DNA of 64,000 nt from Prevotella corporis DSM 18810 = JCM 8529. Its GTDB lineage: Bacteria > Bacteroidota > Bacteroidia > Bacteroidales > Bacteroidaceae. The notes under the pieces were generated by a model, which made no database searches, was not told the origin of the DNA, and was given only the letters and a program-made list of their open reading frames with translations. How positions within the stretch are numbered: the stretch's first letter is position 1; each line of letters starts with the position of its first letter. A program made the translations under genes and the position numbers. Where the stretch lies: positions 1 through 64,000 of the forward strand of contig NZ_AUME01000012.1 of NCBI RefSeq assembly GCF_000430525.1, written 5' to 3'. Shown one piece after another: positions 16,690 to 25,799 of the stretch.

Positions 16690-17657
16690 GACAAAATAAA
16701 ATTGGGAATAGTCCTAAATATTTTCTTAGCTTCTTTATATCCGTCCATATTACCTTTTATAAAATCTGTAACAACCCGAAAGTTTGCAGATAAGATAGCA
16801 AAAACAAGATGAACAAGTAATTGCTCTATTTGCTTAACCGAAAAACTGACGAGAATCCTTTTCTTTTGCCATCCATTTAAATTATTTAAATCATAACAAC
16901 TTCTATACCATAGAAGAAACATGGCTTTTGCTCGCCGGTAATACTTGTCATTGGACTCCTGAAACAGACTGCTTGAACTTTTTGCATCCATGTGAACAGC
17001 TCCGCTATCATAAGAAACCAATAACCGAAAGCCGTTTTTATATAGTTTTTGAAACATAAGTTGGTCATCACCAAAAGCAAAGCCCATCCGGTCTAACCAC
17101 AACTCATCAGGATAATGAATCCTCAATAAAGCGCCTTTTCTCCATAATGATATTGGCCCCGCAGCACTTTGAGAATGGTAAGCGCTCTTAGAGGGGTTAC
17201 CATTATACGAAAAGCTTGCATTATCCAATACTTTAAACGCCCATTCGTCATCTTTACGTGGATAACTAAAATTAGTGATATAATTATATATTTTTGTTTT
17301 CAAATTATCCTCATGAGGCCTGAAAACATCCGCTGCTATACAATCACCCTGTTGTTCGTTTAATTCTTTATACAATGTTTCAACACAGTTCTCCGCCATA
17401 AAGACATCATCATCAAGAAGCAAAATCCATTCTGTTTGTATTTCCTTATAATCTATTGCTCTTTGAGCAACCATACCCTTCTTGACATAAACATATTCTT
17501 CGTCTTCAATCCTAAAATCAGGCAATTTGTATCCTTCTGCGATATAAAGTAAGACTTTTTTAGGCCTTATCGTCTGTTTATAGATGGAACACAATTCTTT
17601 TTTTAATCTATCTCCTGATTTTCCAAGCGTTCGTATGGCAACACTGTACTCTACCAT
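16686..17657 (-). CDS. glycosyltransferase family 2
   Basis: An inverting GT-A enzyme of 323 residues. The nucleotide-binding start SVAIRTLGKSGDRLKKEL is followed by a short donor domain with the metal-binding motif WILLLDDDVFMAENCVETL (about 97-115). A later WLDRMGFAFGDDQLMFQKL supplies the catalytic Asp pair (in place of the common ED). Its C-terminus has hydrophobic segments that may associate with the membrane. It lacks the usual PVYN opening found in the other GT2 genes here, so it belongs to a different GT2 subgroup. It overlaps the downstream GT4 by 4 bp. Confidence 0.85.
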   Translation of the reverse strand: MVEYSVAIRTLGKSGDRLKKELCSIYKQTIRPKKVLLYIAEGYKLPDFRIEDEEYVYVKKGMVAQRAIDYKEIQTEWILLLDDDVFMAENCVETLYKELNEQQGDCIAADVFRPHEDNLKTKIYNYITNFSYPRKDDEWAFKVLDNASFSYNGNPSKSAYHSQSAAGPISLWRKGALLRIHYPDELWLDRMGFAFGDDQLMFQKLYKNGFRLLVSYDSGAVHMDAKSSSSLFQESNDKYYRRAKAMFLLWYRSCYDLNNLNGWQKKRILVSFSVKQIEQLLVHLVFAILSANFRVVTDFIKGNMDGYKEAKKIFRTIPNFILS

Positions 17658-17660
17658 GTC

Positions 17661-18542
17661 TTACTTATTATACTTATAATTCCAATACAAATACACCAAA
17701 TAGCCTATAGGGTAACAAATGAGCAGCAAGGACTTATATGGAATATCAAACGTTTCCTTGAAATTCTTATGCGAGAAAAAGGAATATACAGAATATAATA
17801 TTCCACTTTTAATCCTATCCCTCATAGGATATGTTTTATCCATTAATATCAAATTAAATGCCATTCCGCCTTTCGGACATTTTATTCGAAGCCTTCGCCC
17901 GGATTTAGTTAACCCACCTTCCAAATATTCTGTTAGATATATTATTTTATTTATAAACAACATATCAGCTATTTTAGAAATTTGGAGCCAAAGATAACTT
18001 TCAACGAGAAATTTTTCACCTTTATAAACTGGGAATCTGTAACGCTTCAAGTATTTTGTTGCCCACACCTCGGCCTTATCCCCATACACTTTTTTATTCA
18101 CTCTGACATCAGCAAAACTATCTATGAGCTTGTCTTTCGGGAATATATCGCCGATTGGAACTTCTTGGGAATATCCTCTGAGATAAGATATACCACATAA
18201 ATCCTTACCCTTGACTTTTCTCCAATCCTCTTCTATTGTTTCAATAGCATTATTAGTCAAGGTGTCGTCACTATCTACAATAAAAAAAAGCTCCGTTTCA
18301 ACGATGTCAATAGCAAGATTCAGTGCAGTATGCTTCCCTCCGTTCTCTTTTCTTTGATATTCTATATTAAAAATATCAGATTTCATTCCGTTTACAACAT
18401 CTGTTGTATTATCGGTCGAACCATCGTCTATAATCAGCCAAGTGAATCCCCCCACAGTTTGACTACACAAGCTCCTGTAAAGGGTTTGCAAATGAGTGGC
18501 TCTATTATAAGTTGGTGTTACCACTGTCACTCCGTTTTCCAT
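17661..18542 (-). CDS. glycosyltransferase family 2
   Basis: A 293-residue GT-A enzyme: VTVVTPTYNRATHLQTLYRS at the N-terminus, WLIIDDGSTDNT (about 35-46), KHTALNLAI, and the DXD site FFIVDSDDTL (about 87-96). A C-terminal hydrophobic stretch (LLLICYPIGYLVYLYW) may anchor it to the membrane. It works with the two GT2s beside it in repeat-unit assembly. The first 16 bp overlap the end of the gene upstream. The donor is unknown. Confidence 0.9.
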   Translation of the reverse strand: MENGVTVVTPTYNRATHLQTLYRSLCSQTVGGFTWLIIDDGSTDNTTDVVNGMKSDIFNIEYQRKENGGKHTALNLAIDIVETELFFIVDSDDTLTNNAIETIEEDWRKVKGKDLCGISYLRGYSQEVPIGDIFPKDKLIDSFADVRVNKKVYGDKAEVWATKYLKRYRFPVYKGEKFLVESYLWLQISKIADMLFINKIIYLTEYLEGGLTKSGRRLRIKCPKGGMAFNLILMDKTYPMRDRIKSGILYSVYSFFSHKNFKETFDIPYKSLLLICYPIGYLVYLYWNYKYNK

Positions 18543-19561
18543 ACTTTTTTCTTTATTCTATTGATATAATAAGGGACTATGATATAATCAAAGATACCAC
18601 TACAAAATCTGTATATAAAAAAATTATATAGTGATAAATTCATCAGGAAACATTGTATCTTTACCCTTGGAGATTGATTCCATACCATAAAAGGATAGAA
18701 TTTATTTTTGACGATACGCTTCTTTAATAGCTTGAACTCAGACCTCTTATAGTCAGACGTGAACATACGTGTCCAAGTGGACTGCTTTTTAAAGTTAATA
18801 GATGAGAGACAGGCAGACAAAGCTTCTTCATCTTCACGAATAATAGAAGTCATAAGTTCTCTCATCACATCCTCATACGAGAGCAAATTATGATCTGTGC
18901 AAATTCTGGAATGTTCTCTATCTCTTTTATTAATCGCGCTCCCCTCTCTTAATACATATCGATAAATGTTAGCTTGGTTTGAAACCACGTAAGGATTATG
19001 TAAGAAAACAGTGGATACGAACAGCACATCTTCCGAGAATCTATAGTTCTTAAACCGAATTTTATTCTCGTTTAAAAAGGTTCTACGATAAAGAAACGTC
19101 CAAATAAAAGCAGGGAGTCCTCCTCTTCTAATCATTTCCAACGCCGGAGCGTCGTAGACTATCTGATTAACAATAGGCTTAACATTTCGCCCATCATAAT
19201 CTGAAAAATAGCGTACAACGTCTATATCTTTTCTATCCCATATAGGTTTTAAGACTTCGTGCATGCCGTTCTCTAAAAGATAGTCGTCTGAGTCAACAAA
19301 TGCAATATATTCACCCAATGCATTATCTATCCCTTTATTCCTTGCAATGCCTACACCAGAGTTCGGTTGTGAAAAAACACGTATGTTAGCATACCTGTCA
19401 GCATAGTCTGTGCATAAACCTAAAGAACGGTCAGTGCTCCCATCATTGATAAGCAATATTTCATAATCTTCATCCTTTAAGCCTTGATTCAGCAAAGACG
19501 ATAGGCATTTGGGAAGATATTTTTCTACATTATATACTGGAACTATTATACTTAATTTCAT
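18527..19561 (-). CDS. glycosyltransferase family 2
   Basis: A 344-residue GT-A enzyme of the common capsule type. It has LSIIVPVYNVEKYLPKCLSS, ILLINDGSTDRSL, SGVGIARNKGIDNALGEYI, and the metal-binding YIAFVDSDDYL near residue 90. The region around FKNYRFSEDVLFVSTVF provides the catalytic ED pair, and a Lys/Arg-rich C-terminus follows. It sits directly after the EpsG-like polymerase gene. Its stop lies inside the next gene's first codons, so translation is probably coupled. Confidence 0.92.
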   Translation of the reverse strand: MKLSIIVPVYNVEKYLPKCLSSLLNQGLKDEDYEILLINDGSTDRSLGLCTDYADRYANIRVFSQPNSGVGIARNKGIDNALGEYIAFVDSDDYLLENGMHEVLKPIWDRKDIDVVRYFSDYDGRNVKPIVNQIVYDAPALEMIRRGGLPAFIWTFLYRRTFLNENKIRFKNYRFSEDVLFVSTVFLHNPYVVSNQANIYRYVLREGSAINKRDREHSRICTDHNLLSYEDVMRELMTSIIREDEEALSACLSSINFKKQSTWTRMFTSDYKRSEFKLLKKRIVKNKFYPFMVWNQSPRVKIQCFLMNLSLYNFFIYRFCSGIFDYIIVPYYINRIKKKVWKTE

Positions 19562-19566
19562 ATATA

Positions 19567-20739
19567 TTATTTAATATCTATTACTTTACGATACAATTTG
19601 TCATTAGTGTAGTTCACATCATACTCATTTTCTTCATAGATTTCATAAACTCCTGATGGGTAACCATTTGTCAAAAAGGTTTTATATGGCGTCAAATTAA
19701 ACGCCCATGATCTTAAAACACGAGTAAATAAAACAAAACATAAAAATATAACAAAAGTTTTCATCCACTTATAACTATGTATCCTTGTTGAAAGGGCGCT
19801 TAAAGTATATATTAGACCTATAAAATAAAACCAGCCAAAACGTCCGCCCTGTCCAAAACGGGCAAAAGCTACCAAAATACCACAAAAGACAATGAACATA
19901 TTAAGAAACGTCAAATCTTTAGGTGTCTTGGGTATTTTATGATAGTTCTTAAAAAGTATTCCAATAAACACGATTGCTTCTATCACATACCAAATTTGAA
20001 AACCGGACATCTTGTCATTGGTATATAATGCTGTTCTGGATTCTGTTCCTGTTGCATCACCTGCAAGAGATATTGCCCAAGAAGCAAATGGAGATATTCC
20101 TAATAATAAACAGAATACGAGGAAATAAATTACTATACTTGGTGAATATTTTATAATAGGTACAAAGTACATCGGAGCAAGTACAAGAGCCGAATTGTGA
20201 AACCCTGCGGCCAATATCACCAAAGCAAAAAACGGTATAGGTTTCCGTTCCCATATATACTTTACGGCTTGCCAAGCTATACCACAAGCTATGGTCTGTC
20301 TCATGTAAGTTATGGAAAAAAATACAAATAAGCCAAGGAAAACAATGCACGCCATCGGATAATTATCCATATACTTTCGGAACGCCCTATAATACAATCC
20401 ATACATCAGGCAAGTTCCCAGCAGAATAAACACATATCGGTTAGACGTAACATGAGCAACTAACACTTCCCAGGCAAAGTAGGCATACTCCTTTCCACGG
20501 ATGAAATAAAGTAACTTATTGACATCTTGTTTATAACTTACTGAGTCGGATATACTGTCAAACAACGCACCGTAAATATACCGATCATACCCTCCTATCA
20601 TATCTCCCATACCTATAAAAACAGCCAAATAGGCGAAATAGGCAGCCAATAAGAGAGGACTTTTAGCCAGTTCTGGTCTTGATAATGAAGAATAATACCA
20701 TAAAAAGGCTATAGCGAACATTAAGAAATAGATGATCAT
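19567..20739 (-). CDS. EpsG/Wzy-type polysaccharide polymerase
   Basis: A 390-residue integral membrane protein with about ten predicted hydrophobic segments. The motif YMRQTIACGIAWQAVKYI, followed about 20 residues later by AAGFHNSALVLAPMYF, is the EpsG-family signature (RQ...A followed by FH-S). MIGGYDRYIYGALF near residue 47 fits its first periplasmic loop. EpsG-like proteins replace Wzy in many Bacteroidetes loci and join lipid-linked repeat units at the periplasmic face. This is the only polymerase candidate I see, and a Wzx flippase is encoded about 8 kb upstream in the same direction. It overlaps the acyltransferase gene by 4 bp. Confidence 0.85.
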   Translation of the reverse strand: MIIYFLMFAIAFLWYYSSLSRPELAKSPLLLAAYFAYLAVFIGMGDMIGGYDRYIYGALFDSISDSVSYKQDVNKLLYFIRGKEYAYFAWEVLVAHVTSNRYVFILLGTCLMYGLYYRAFRKYMDNYPMACIVFLGLFVFFSITYMRQTIACGIAWQAVKYIWERKPIPFFALVILAAGFHNSALVLAPMYFVPIIKYSPSIVIYFLVFCLLLGISPFASWAISLAGDATGTESRTALYTNDKMSGFQIWYVIEAIVFIGILFKNYHKIPKTPKDLTFLNMFIVFCGILVAFARFGQGGRFGWFYFIGLIYTLSALSTRIHSYKWMKTFVIFLCFVLFTRVLRSWAFNLTPYKTFLTNGYPSGVYEIYEENEYDVNYTNDKLYRKVIDIK

Positions 20740-21764
20740 TTTTGTTGATAGATGTTATGTTGCAAAAGATTCCACATCCCAATCCTGATTTGGTCTATAA
20801 ATACACAAAACAGATATACGGCAGACAGGAACAGAAAGATACCAAGTACAAGTAAGCCTCCATCCAATGTAGATGTGAAATAGAGAACACCTCTTTTAAA
20901 GAATTTAAAAACGTATGGATTGAAATGAACTATATAAACCGCAAAGCTACTTGCCGCCAGCCAATTAACAACCGGACTTTGAAACCTGAATTTACAGAAA
21001 AACAATAATAATGCCATGCTTGATAAAATAATCAATGGATTATCATAACGTAGCATTTTCATGGCATTCCCGAATTTCCATACTGATAGCACCACTATTA
21101 TACTTATAAAACAGGTAATTGCAATATAGACATAAAGGCTCAATCGGTTTAACCGACCCGACGGATAAAGTCTGAAATATCGTGCTGTGAGATATAGGCC
21201 ACAAAAGAATATAATGCTATAGCCGCCAAAGTAATTGACAACTCCGGTAATCCAGCAATAATAACATTGATAAATATAAAATGTTATTAAGAACATTTGG
21301 AACAGTCGTTTATTTACTTTTTCCACAAAAGCATTTAGAACCGGTGATAAAATGTAAAGTCCCAAATATCCCATCACAAACCAATACTCTTGTGTAAGCC
21401 CCATGCTTATTCGTATTCCTTGAGAATCAAAAGTCGTTTCTCCACAAAGAACGGCAACTATGTATATACCCCATAACAAGAAGAAAAATTGAAAAAGGAG
21501 CTTAGCCAGTCCTCTATAATTCGCCCGGACTCCAAACCAACCGGAGATAAGCACAAATATATTTACTCCCCCTATAGCAATACTCATAAAGAGAATCCTG
21601 ATAAAAGAAGACAGCGTAGCAGTTTCTATCTCAACCGGCGACACCATTCCCATAACGACACCATTTGCATGCCCTATAAGAACGAAGAACATGGCTATGA
21701 TACGCAGTAGTTCGATATTGCTCTGTCTGACTTTTGTCTTTACAGCTATCTCTTTTTCAACCAT
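20736..21764 (-). CDS. acyltransferase family 3 (glycan O-acyltransferase)
   Basis: A 342-residue membrane protein of the AT3 family with about ten transmembrane helices. The N-terminal SNIELLRIIAMFFVLIGHANG carries the family's Arg21 and catalytic His32, with Glu18 where Asp is common. The motif QEYWFVMGYLGLYILSPVLN in the middle is the other hallmark. AT3 proteins move acetyl or other acyl groups onto surface sugars, either before or after flipping. This is one of three AT3 genes in the locus and, unlike the other two, has no long G tract. It overlaps both neighbours. Confidence 0.9.
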   Translation of the reverse strand: MVEKEIAVKTKVRQSNIELLRIIAMFFVLIGHANGVVMGMVSPVEIETATLSSFIRILFMSIAIGGVNIFVLISGWFGVRANYRGLAKLLFQFFFLLWGIYIVAVLCGETTFDSQGIRISMGLTQEYWFVMGYLGLYILSPVLNAFVEKVNKRLFQMFLITFYIYQCYYCWITGVVNYFGGYSIIFFCGLYLTARYFRLYPSGRLNRLSLYVYIAITCFISIIVVLSVWKFGNAMKMLRYDNPLIILSSMALLLFFCKFRFQSPVVNWLAASSFAVYIVHFNPYVFKFFKRGVLYFTSTLDGGLLVLGIFLFLSAVYLFCVFIDQIRIGMWNLLQHNIYQQK

Positions 21765-22732
21765 AATACAAACACATCAATATAAATTGACATAATCCTG
21801 AAAAATTTAATGTTGACAATTCGGGAAAAAATACGATGCCTTTTATTCACAGGCAATGGATGAATGGGGAAAGCCCCCATAGCTTCCAATTTCGTCATCA
21901 CATCCAACTTATATCTCAGCGTAAAAGGAACTACATATATTGAAAACAAATAGCCCATAAGGAAAAATATAAGAGGTTTCTTCAAAACTCTTTGGACATC
22001 AGGGTTGAACTGTCTGAGCCACGTAAAGTTATCTTCTAAACAAAGCAATGAGTCGTCGGAGGATCTATATATATGCTTTCTAGAAGATTCAGATACAGCC
22101 GAATGAGGGTTGGCGATATAATTGTAAAGAGGCTGATTGATGCATTTGCACTTTCCAATGTATGGAATTAATTTGAAAATCACATCAAAGTCCTCGCCCA
22201 TTTGATAACTATTAAACCTTATATCATGCTCTCGTATAATACTTGTTCTGTACACACGTGTCCATAAAGAGTTGTTATACACGTCGTGGGCTGTCATGTC
22301 CAACCCAGAGTTGAAATCTCCTATGCATGGAATGATTCTGCCACTGGTTTCCGTTCCCCAGTAATAGCCCATCATCAGCATGTCATATTCATCTTTTTTC
22401 AATAGCTGGAGCAAGAGCTCTAAGGAATTATCGGCTACAAAATCATCTGCATCCACAAACCAAAAATAAGTGCCATGAGCATTAGCTATCAGTTCGTTCC
22501 GAGTAAGGCCAATTCCTTTATTTTCCCGCGAATAGTATCTTATGTTGTGAAATCTTTCATTATACGATTGAATAATACGTAAAGAGTTATCTTTCGACCC
22601 ATCATTGATGACGACTATCTCAACATCTTCTCTAAAAAAAGATTGACCAACAATACTATCCAAGCATCGTCTCAGGAACTTTTCGGCATTGTAGACAGGA
22701 ATAAGAATAGACAAAAGAACTTCTTGATTCAT
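21746..22732 (-). CDS. glycosyltransferase family 2
   Basis: A 328-residue GT-A enzyme: LSILIPVYNAEKFLRRCLDS, VVINDGSKDNSL, GIGLTRNELIANAHGTYF, and WFVDADDFVADNSLELLL with the DAD metal site near residue 95. NSYQMGEDFDVIFKL supplies the catalytic ED pair. A hydrophobic C-terminal segment may bind the membrane. Its ATG overlaps the previous stop by one base (TAATG), and its 3' end overlaps the acyltransferase gene by 19 bp. The donor is unknown. Confidence 0.92.
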   Translation of the reverse strand: MNQEVLLSILIPVYNAEKFLRRCLDSIVGQSFFREDVEIVVINDGSKDNSLRIIQSYNERFHNIRYYSRENKGIGLTRNELIANAHGTYFWFVDADDFVADNSLELLLQLLKKDEYDMLMMGYYWGTETSGRIIPCIGDFNSGLDMTAHDVYNNSLWTRVYRTSIIREHDIRFNSYQMGEDFDVIFKLIPYIGKCKCINQPLYNYIANPHSAVSESSRKHIYRSSDDSLLCLEDNFTWLRQFNPDVQRVLKKPLIFFLMGYLFSIYVVPFTLRYKLDVMTKLEAMGAFPIHPLPVNKRHRIFSRIVNIKFFRIMSIYIDVFVLWLKKR

Positions 22733-23679
22733 TATAAGAATTTATAAAGATTATATATAACCCTTCTGTAAAAAGGTACATCACTTTTTATTGTTGGTAT
22801 ACCAGACATATTCATCAACACATTGATACGCTTCATATATTGTTTGATATCACGGTACGAATAATGATTTCTGAAAAGAGAATATACCATATTATAACAT
22901 TCATCCTTTATATGTCTCATTAGCAAATACTTATTGGATACTTTATCCAGATAAGCAGCCTTCTTTTCAAGTATCGTTATACTGTCGCTCACTCGTTTTG
23001 TCCCCCATGTCGATCGACTGATAGAATTTGTATCACCTATATAATATAGATAAGTAATATGTGGACATAAAACCAAAGAACTAACGTATGTAGAAATCTC
23101 AAAACTCCACATCACGTCTTCATGATAAATCCCGGGAGTAAAATAAGTGTGGTGCACATCAAATATAGTTTTTTTAATTAATTTGTTGCATCCAATAACA
23201 TACCACTCATTATTGATATAACCTTGAAACACATCAGTGTTGGTCATAAAACTTTTTGTCTGAGCAGCACTCACGGAAACTTGATTCCCCAAATTATCCA
23301 CTTCCTTGGTGACTCCCATAACAATCTCCGGCAAATTGTTCTCCTTTGCCGTTTTTACAAGTTTTGCTATACAGTTCTCCGTTATCCTGTCGTCACTATC
23401 CAAAAAATATATATAATCGCCTGTACTGTTGTTTATTCCAGTATTTCTTGCCTGGGAGAGTCCCTCATTTTGACGATGCTCAAGAAGTTTAAAATCTACA
23501 TTTCCCTCATAAGTCTCTATCAACTTTTTTGCTTTGACAAAACTCCCGTCAGGTGTACAATCATTAACGATAATACATTCTATATTCACATAAGTTTGAT
23601 TGAATACCGACCGCAAACAACGCTCTATGTATTTTTCTACCTTATATACTGGTATGACGATGCTAACTTTTATTTCCAT
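22732..23679 (-). CDS. glycosyltransferase family 2
   Basis: A 315-residue GT-A enzyme: VSIVIPVYKVEKYIERCLRS, CIIVNDCTPDGS (in place of the usual DDGS), GLSQARNTGINNSTGDYI, and YFLDSDDRI near residue 95. YHEDVMWSFEI near the middle carries the ED pair. Glycosyltransferases with DCTPDGS are common in Bacteroidetes capsule loci. It overlaps the DUF1919 gene by 17 bp upstream and the next GT2 by one base downstream. Confidence 0.92.
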   Translation of the reverse strand: MEIKVSIVIPVYKVEKYIERCLRSVFNQTYVNIECIIVNDCTPDGSFVKAKKLIETYEGNVDFKLLEHRQNEGLSQARNTGINNSTGDYIYFLDSDDRITENCIAKLVKTAKENNLPEIVMGVTKEVDNLGNQVSVSAAQTKSFMTNTDVFQGYINNEWYVIGCNKLIKKTIFDVHHTYFTPGIYHEDVMWSFEISTYVSSLVLCPHITYLYYIGDTNSISRSTWGTKRVSDSITILEKKAAYLDKVSNKYLLMRHIKDECYNMVYSLFRNHYSYRDIKQYMKRINVLMNMSGIPTIKSDVPFYRRVIYNLYKFL

Positions 23680-24325
23680 TCAAAAAACTGATATAATCAA
23701 AATCATCCAAATAACGTTTCAAACTAAAGATGTGCTTATAATCCAAAGATTTGCCGGAATGCCAGTTGTTGTACCACTTAAATCCATGGTAAAAAGGATA
23801 GGTGGCTTCTATTTCTGGGTTTTCAGGGCCCATCACAGAAAGTGGATATTCTACCTCTGCACACATATCCAGTAGTTCAGGAGTAAAAGATGGTCCTTCT
23901 AACAAAACAAAAATATTGTCCCAGTCGATTCTATTTTTACGCTCTTCCCATTTCTCCTTAGCACATTTAAAAGAACTGTAGTGTACGAATTTAATATAAA
24001 CGTCACCTCCATCCTTTGGCAAGGAAAGACGCCCCACAGGAAAATCTACTGATGCATCATGAATTTCCTCCAACTCGCAACGCATATAATCTTTCAGATT
24101 TCTGACAAATTTTATAAAGTCCTTTGGTTGAATATTGAGATTAATCGTAGGCGAATTGAATCGCAGACTTAAATCATGCAATATTACTCCACCCGTACAG
24201 TTATTACAAAAAAGAGAAACATTTTGATTGACAAGTCTTCTCGATTTATGTTTATGATACCATAGTCGAGGATACTTCACCAACCGATGGCACAACCCAT
24301 GAATATGTCCGTTTATATTTGCCAT
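23663..24325 (-). CDS. DUF1919 polysaccharide-locus protein
   Basis: A 220-residue protein of the DUF1919 family (once called exopolysaccharide biosynthesis protein). The diagnostic opening is SLFCNNCTGGVILHDLSLRF (about 36-55) followed by NSPTINL, then DFIKFVRNLKDYM. LPKDGGDVYIKFVHYSSF and WDNIFVLLEG follow, and the C-terminus has VMGPENPEIEATYPFYHGF. No transmembrane segment is evident. The family is found almost only in capsule and O-antigen loci and its activity has not been established; a glycosyl- or acyl-modifying role is a guess. It sits between a pyruvyltransferase remnant and a GT2. Confidence 0.88.
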   Translation of the reverse strand: MANINGHIHGLCHRLVKYPRLWYHKHKSRRLVNQNVSLFCNNCTGGVILHDLSLRFNSPTINLNIQPKDFIKFVRNLKDYMRCELEEIHDASVDFPVGRLSLPKDGGDVYIKFVHYSSFKCAKEKWEERKNRIDWDNIFVLLEGPSFTPELLDMCAEVEYPLSVMGPENPEIEATYPFYHGFKWYNNWHSGKSLDYKHIFSLKRYLDDFDYISFLNGNKS

Positions 24326-24339
24326 TCTTCTATATGAAC

Positions 24340-24585
24340 TTAGTTTACCATTGTCCTTAGCTGCGCCAAAGATTTCCGTTTATATTCTTTATACTTTTCG
24401 CTATCTGCCCTAAGCTGGTATAATTCGCTTTCTCGATAGGTATTAGAACTGTTATATGACGTTATGGCTTTTTCATTCCCAACATTCTTCAGTAGGGCTG
24501 TGATCTGGCCATCCTTATCATTAGCTTTCTTGACAACGGCTAACAATGGCTTCTCGTAATGGTAAACGATGCGTGGCAAACTCAT
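24340..24585 (-). pseudogene. remnant of a polysaccharide pyruvyltransferase gene
   Basis: The last 70 or so codons match the C-terminus of the intact pyruvyltransferase at 25800-26918 almost line for line (EKPLLAVVK, NDKDGQITALLKNVGNEKAI, then LYQL...SEKYKEYK and SLAQL). The first ten residues from the ATG at 24585 do not fit, and nothing upstream of them resembles the missing 300 residues. It is therefore a truncated second copy, separated from the intact one by an acyltransferase gene. It is unlikely to be functional. DNA identity to the intact copy is highest in the first 90 bp of the match. Confidence 0.85.
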
Positions 24586-24640
24586 ACATCACCTTACAGA
24601 ACCATTCAGAAGTGCACGTATATTTAAATTCTTAATATTA

Positions 24641-25765
24641 TTATGAATCAAATGTAATAGCGGCACGTTTTAACACGCGCTCTATCTTTTCAGATATTAA
24701 ACGTATGGTGTAATTTATTCCTGAAATCTCAAATATTTTTTTTCTTAACCAATCGATACATATACATATTGTGAAAATTATAAAGCAGCTCGTTAACATT
24801 TTGAATATAAACATACTGTCATTAAGCATTCCTTGCCATACGAATATCTTCTCCCATAATATTTTCCTCACCATCACATTATCACTTATCAGATAGACTG
24901 CAAGTGTATATGGAGCTATCTTAACGAGGCATCTTGTCAAAACATTTTCTTTTATGGTTAAACCTCTGACCCAAAGAAAGACATAGAGCGAGAAAAAAAA
25001 CAAAAAACCATTATAGCTAAAACCAAAAGGTGTAATACTCGTACCATGAAATACAGAGATAAGTATAGCCATCAAGGCATGATATGTAAAAGTAATAACC
25101 GCAGCGACAATGGCTTTTCTGCCATATTGATTCAAACTTTTTGCATATAGTCTAACATAACCAGCAACCAAATATAAAAAAATAAACCACAATAATCCAT
25201 AACTTCCACCAAAAGTGTCACCTAAAGGGAACTTCACTAATAAAGTTAAGCTTATTCCTCCCAATCCTATTAATGTCAACAAATACTTGCTTTTACTAAC
25301 ATGATGAACAAAGACATTCAAGACTGGAACAAAAATGAGCAAACCCATATAATTGGTCATAAACCAATATTCCTTAAAAGTGATAGGAAATACTGCGTTT
25401 ATCAGCTCTTTTATTTGGAAAGCTTGTAAGCCCATACAACATAAGACCACATACAAACCCACAGCATAAAACAACACCTCAACCCATAATACAGTTAACC
25501 TGTTCAGCTTAAAAGGTTTTGTTATCATAAAATAGCCTGTTATCATAACATAACAATTCACTGCAATATGGCATATCTCATATACAATTTCTGACATAAT
25601 GAAATTATACGTAGACAAAGACCACCACATTGCCCCCCCCGAGTAAATCTCAAAATGTTTATACAAACCATGAGTAAAGCAATGTAATACCACAATTCCA
25701 AACATTGCAGCTACTCTAAGCAAATCGAAATTGATTAAACGCTTCTGTAAATTGTACGTGTCCAT
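24641..25765 (-). CDS. acyltransferase family 3 with G8 tract
   Basis: A 374-residue AT3 membrane protein. It has NFDLLRVAAMFGIVVLHCFT with Asp14, Arg17 and catalytic His28, ICHIAVNCYVMITGYFMI, and KEYWFMTNYMGLLIFVPVLN, then about seven further hydrophobic helices. It should O-acylate a sugar of the repeat unit at the inner membrane. A run of eight G on the coding strand (C8 on plus, 25633-25640) lies at about codon 42, in IYSGGAMWW; it is in frame here. Slippage there would truncate the protein, so expression may be phase variable. The gene separates an intact pyruvyltransferase gene from the remnant of a second copy, which suggests it arrived by recombination. Confidence 0.9.
   Translation of the reverse strand: MDTYNLQKRLINFDLLRVAAMFGIVVLHCFTHGLYKHFEIYSGGAMWWSLSTYNFIMSEIVYEICHIAVNCYVMITGYFMITKPFKLNRLTVLWVEVLFYAVGLYVVLCCMGLQAFQIKELINAVFPITFKEYWFMTNYMGLLIFVPVLNVFVHHVSKSKYLLTLIGLGGISLTLLVKFPLGDTFGGSYGLLWFIFLYLVAGYVRLYAKSLNQYGRKAIVAAVITFTYHALMAILISVFHGTSITPFGFSYNGFLFFFSLYVFLWVRGLTIKENVLTRCLVKIAPYTLAVYLISDNVMVRKILWEKIFVWQGMLNDSMFIFKMLTSCFIIFTICICIDWLRKKIFEISGINYTIRLISEKIERVLKRAAITFDS
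25633..25640. repeat. C8/G8 homopolymer tract inside acyltransferase
   Basis: Eight C on plus, in an AT-rich gene, near codon 42 of the acyltransferase at 24641-25765. Tracts of this kind are typical slipped-strand mispairing sites. Confidence 0.9.
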
Positions 25766-25799
25766 GTAACTTGTTGCATTTAAATTTCAATCCAATTTT

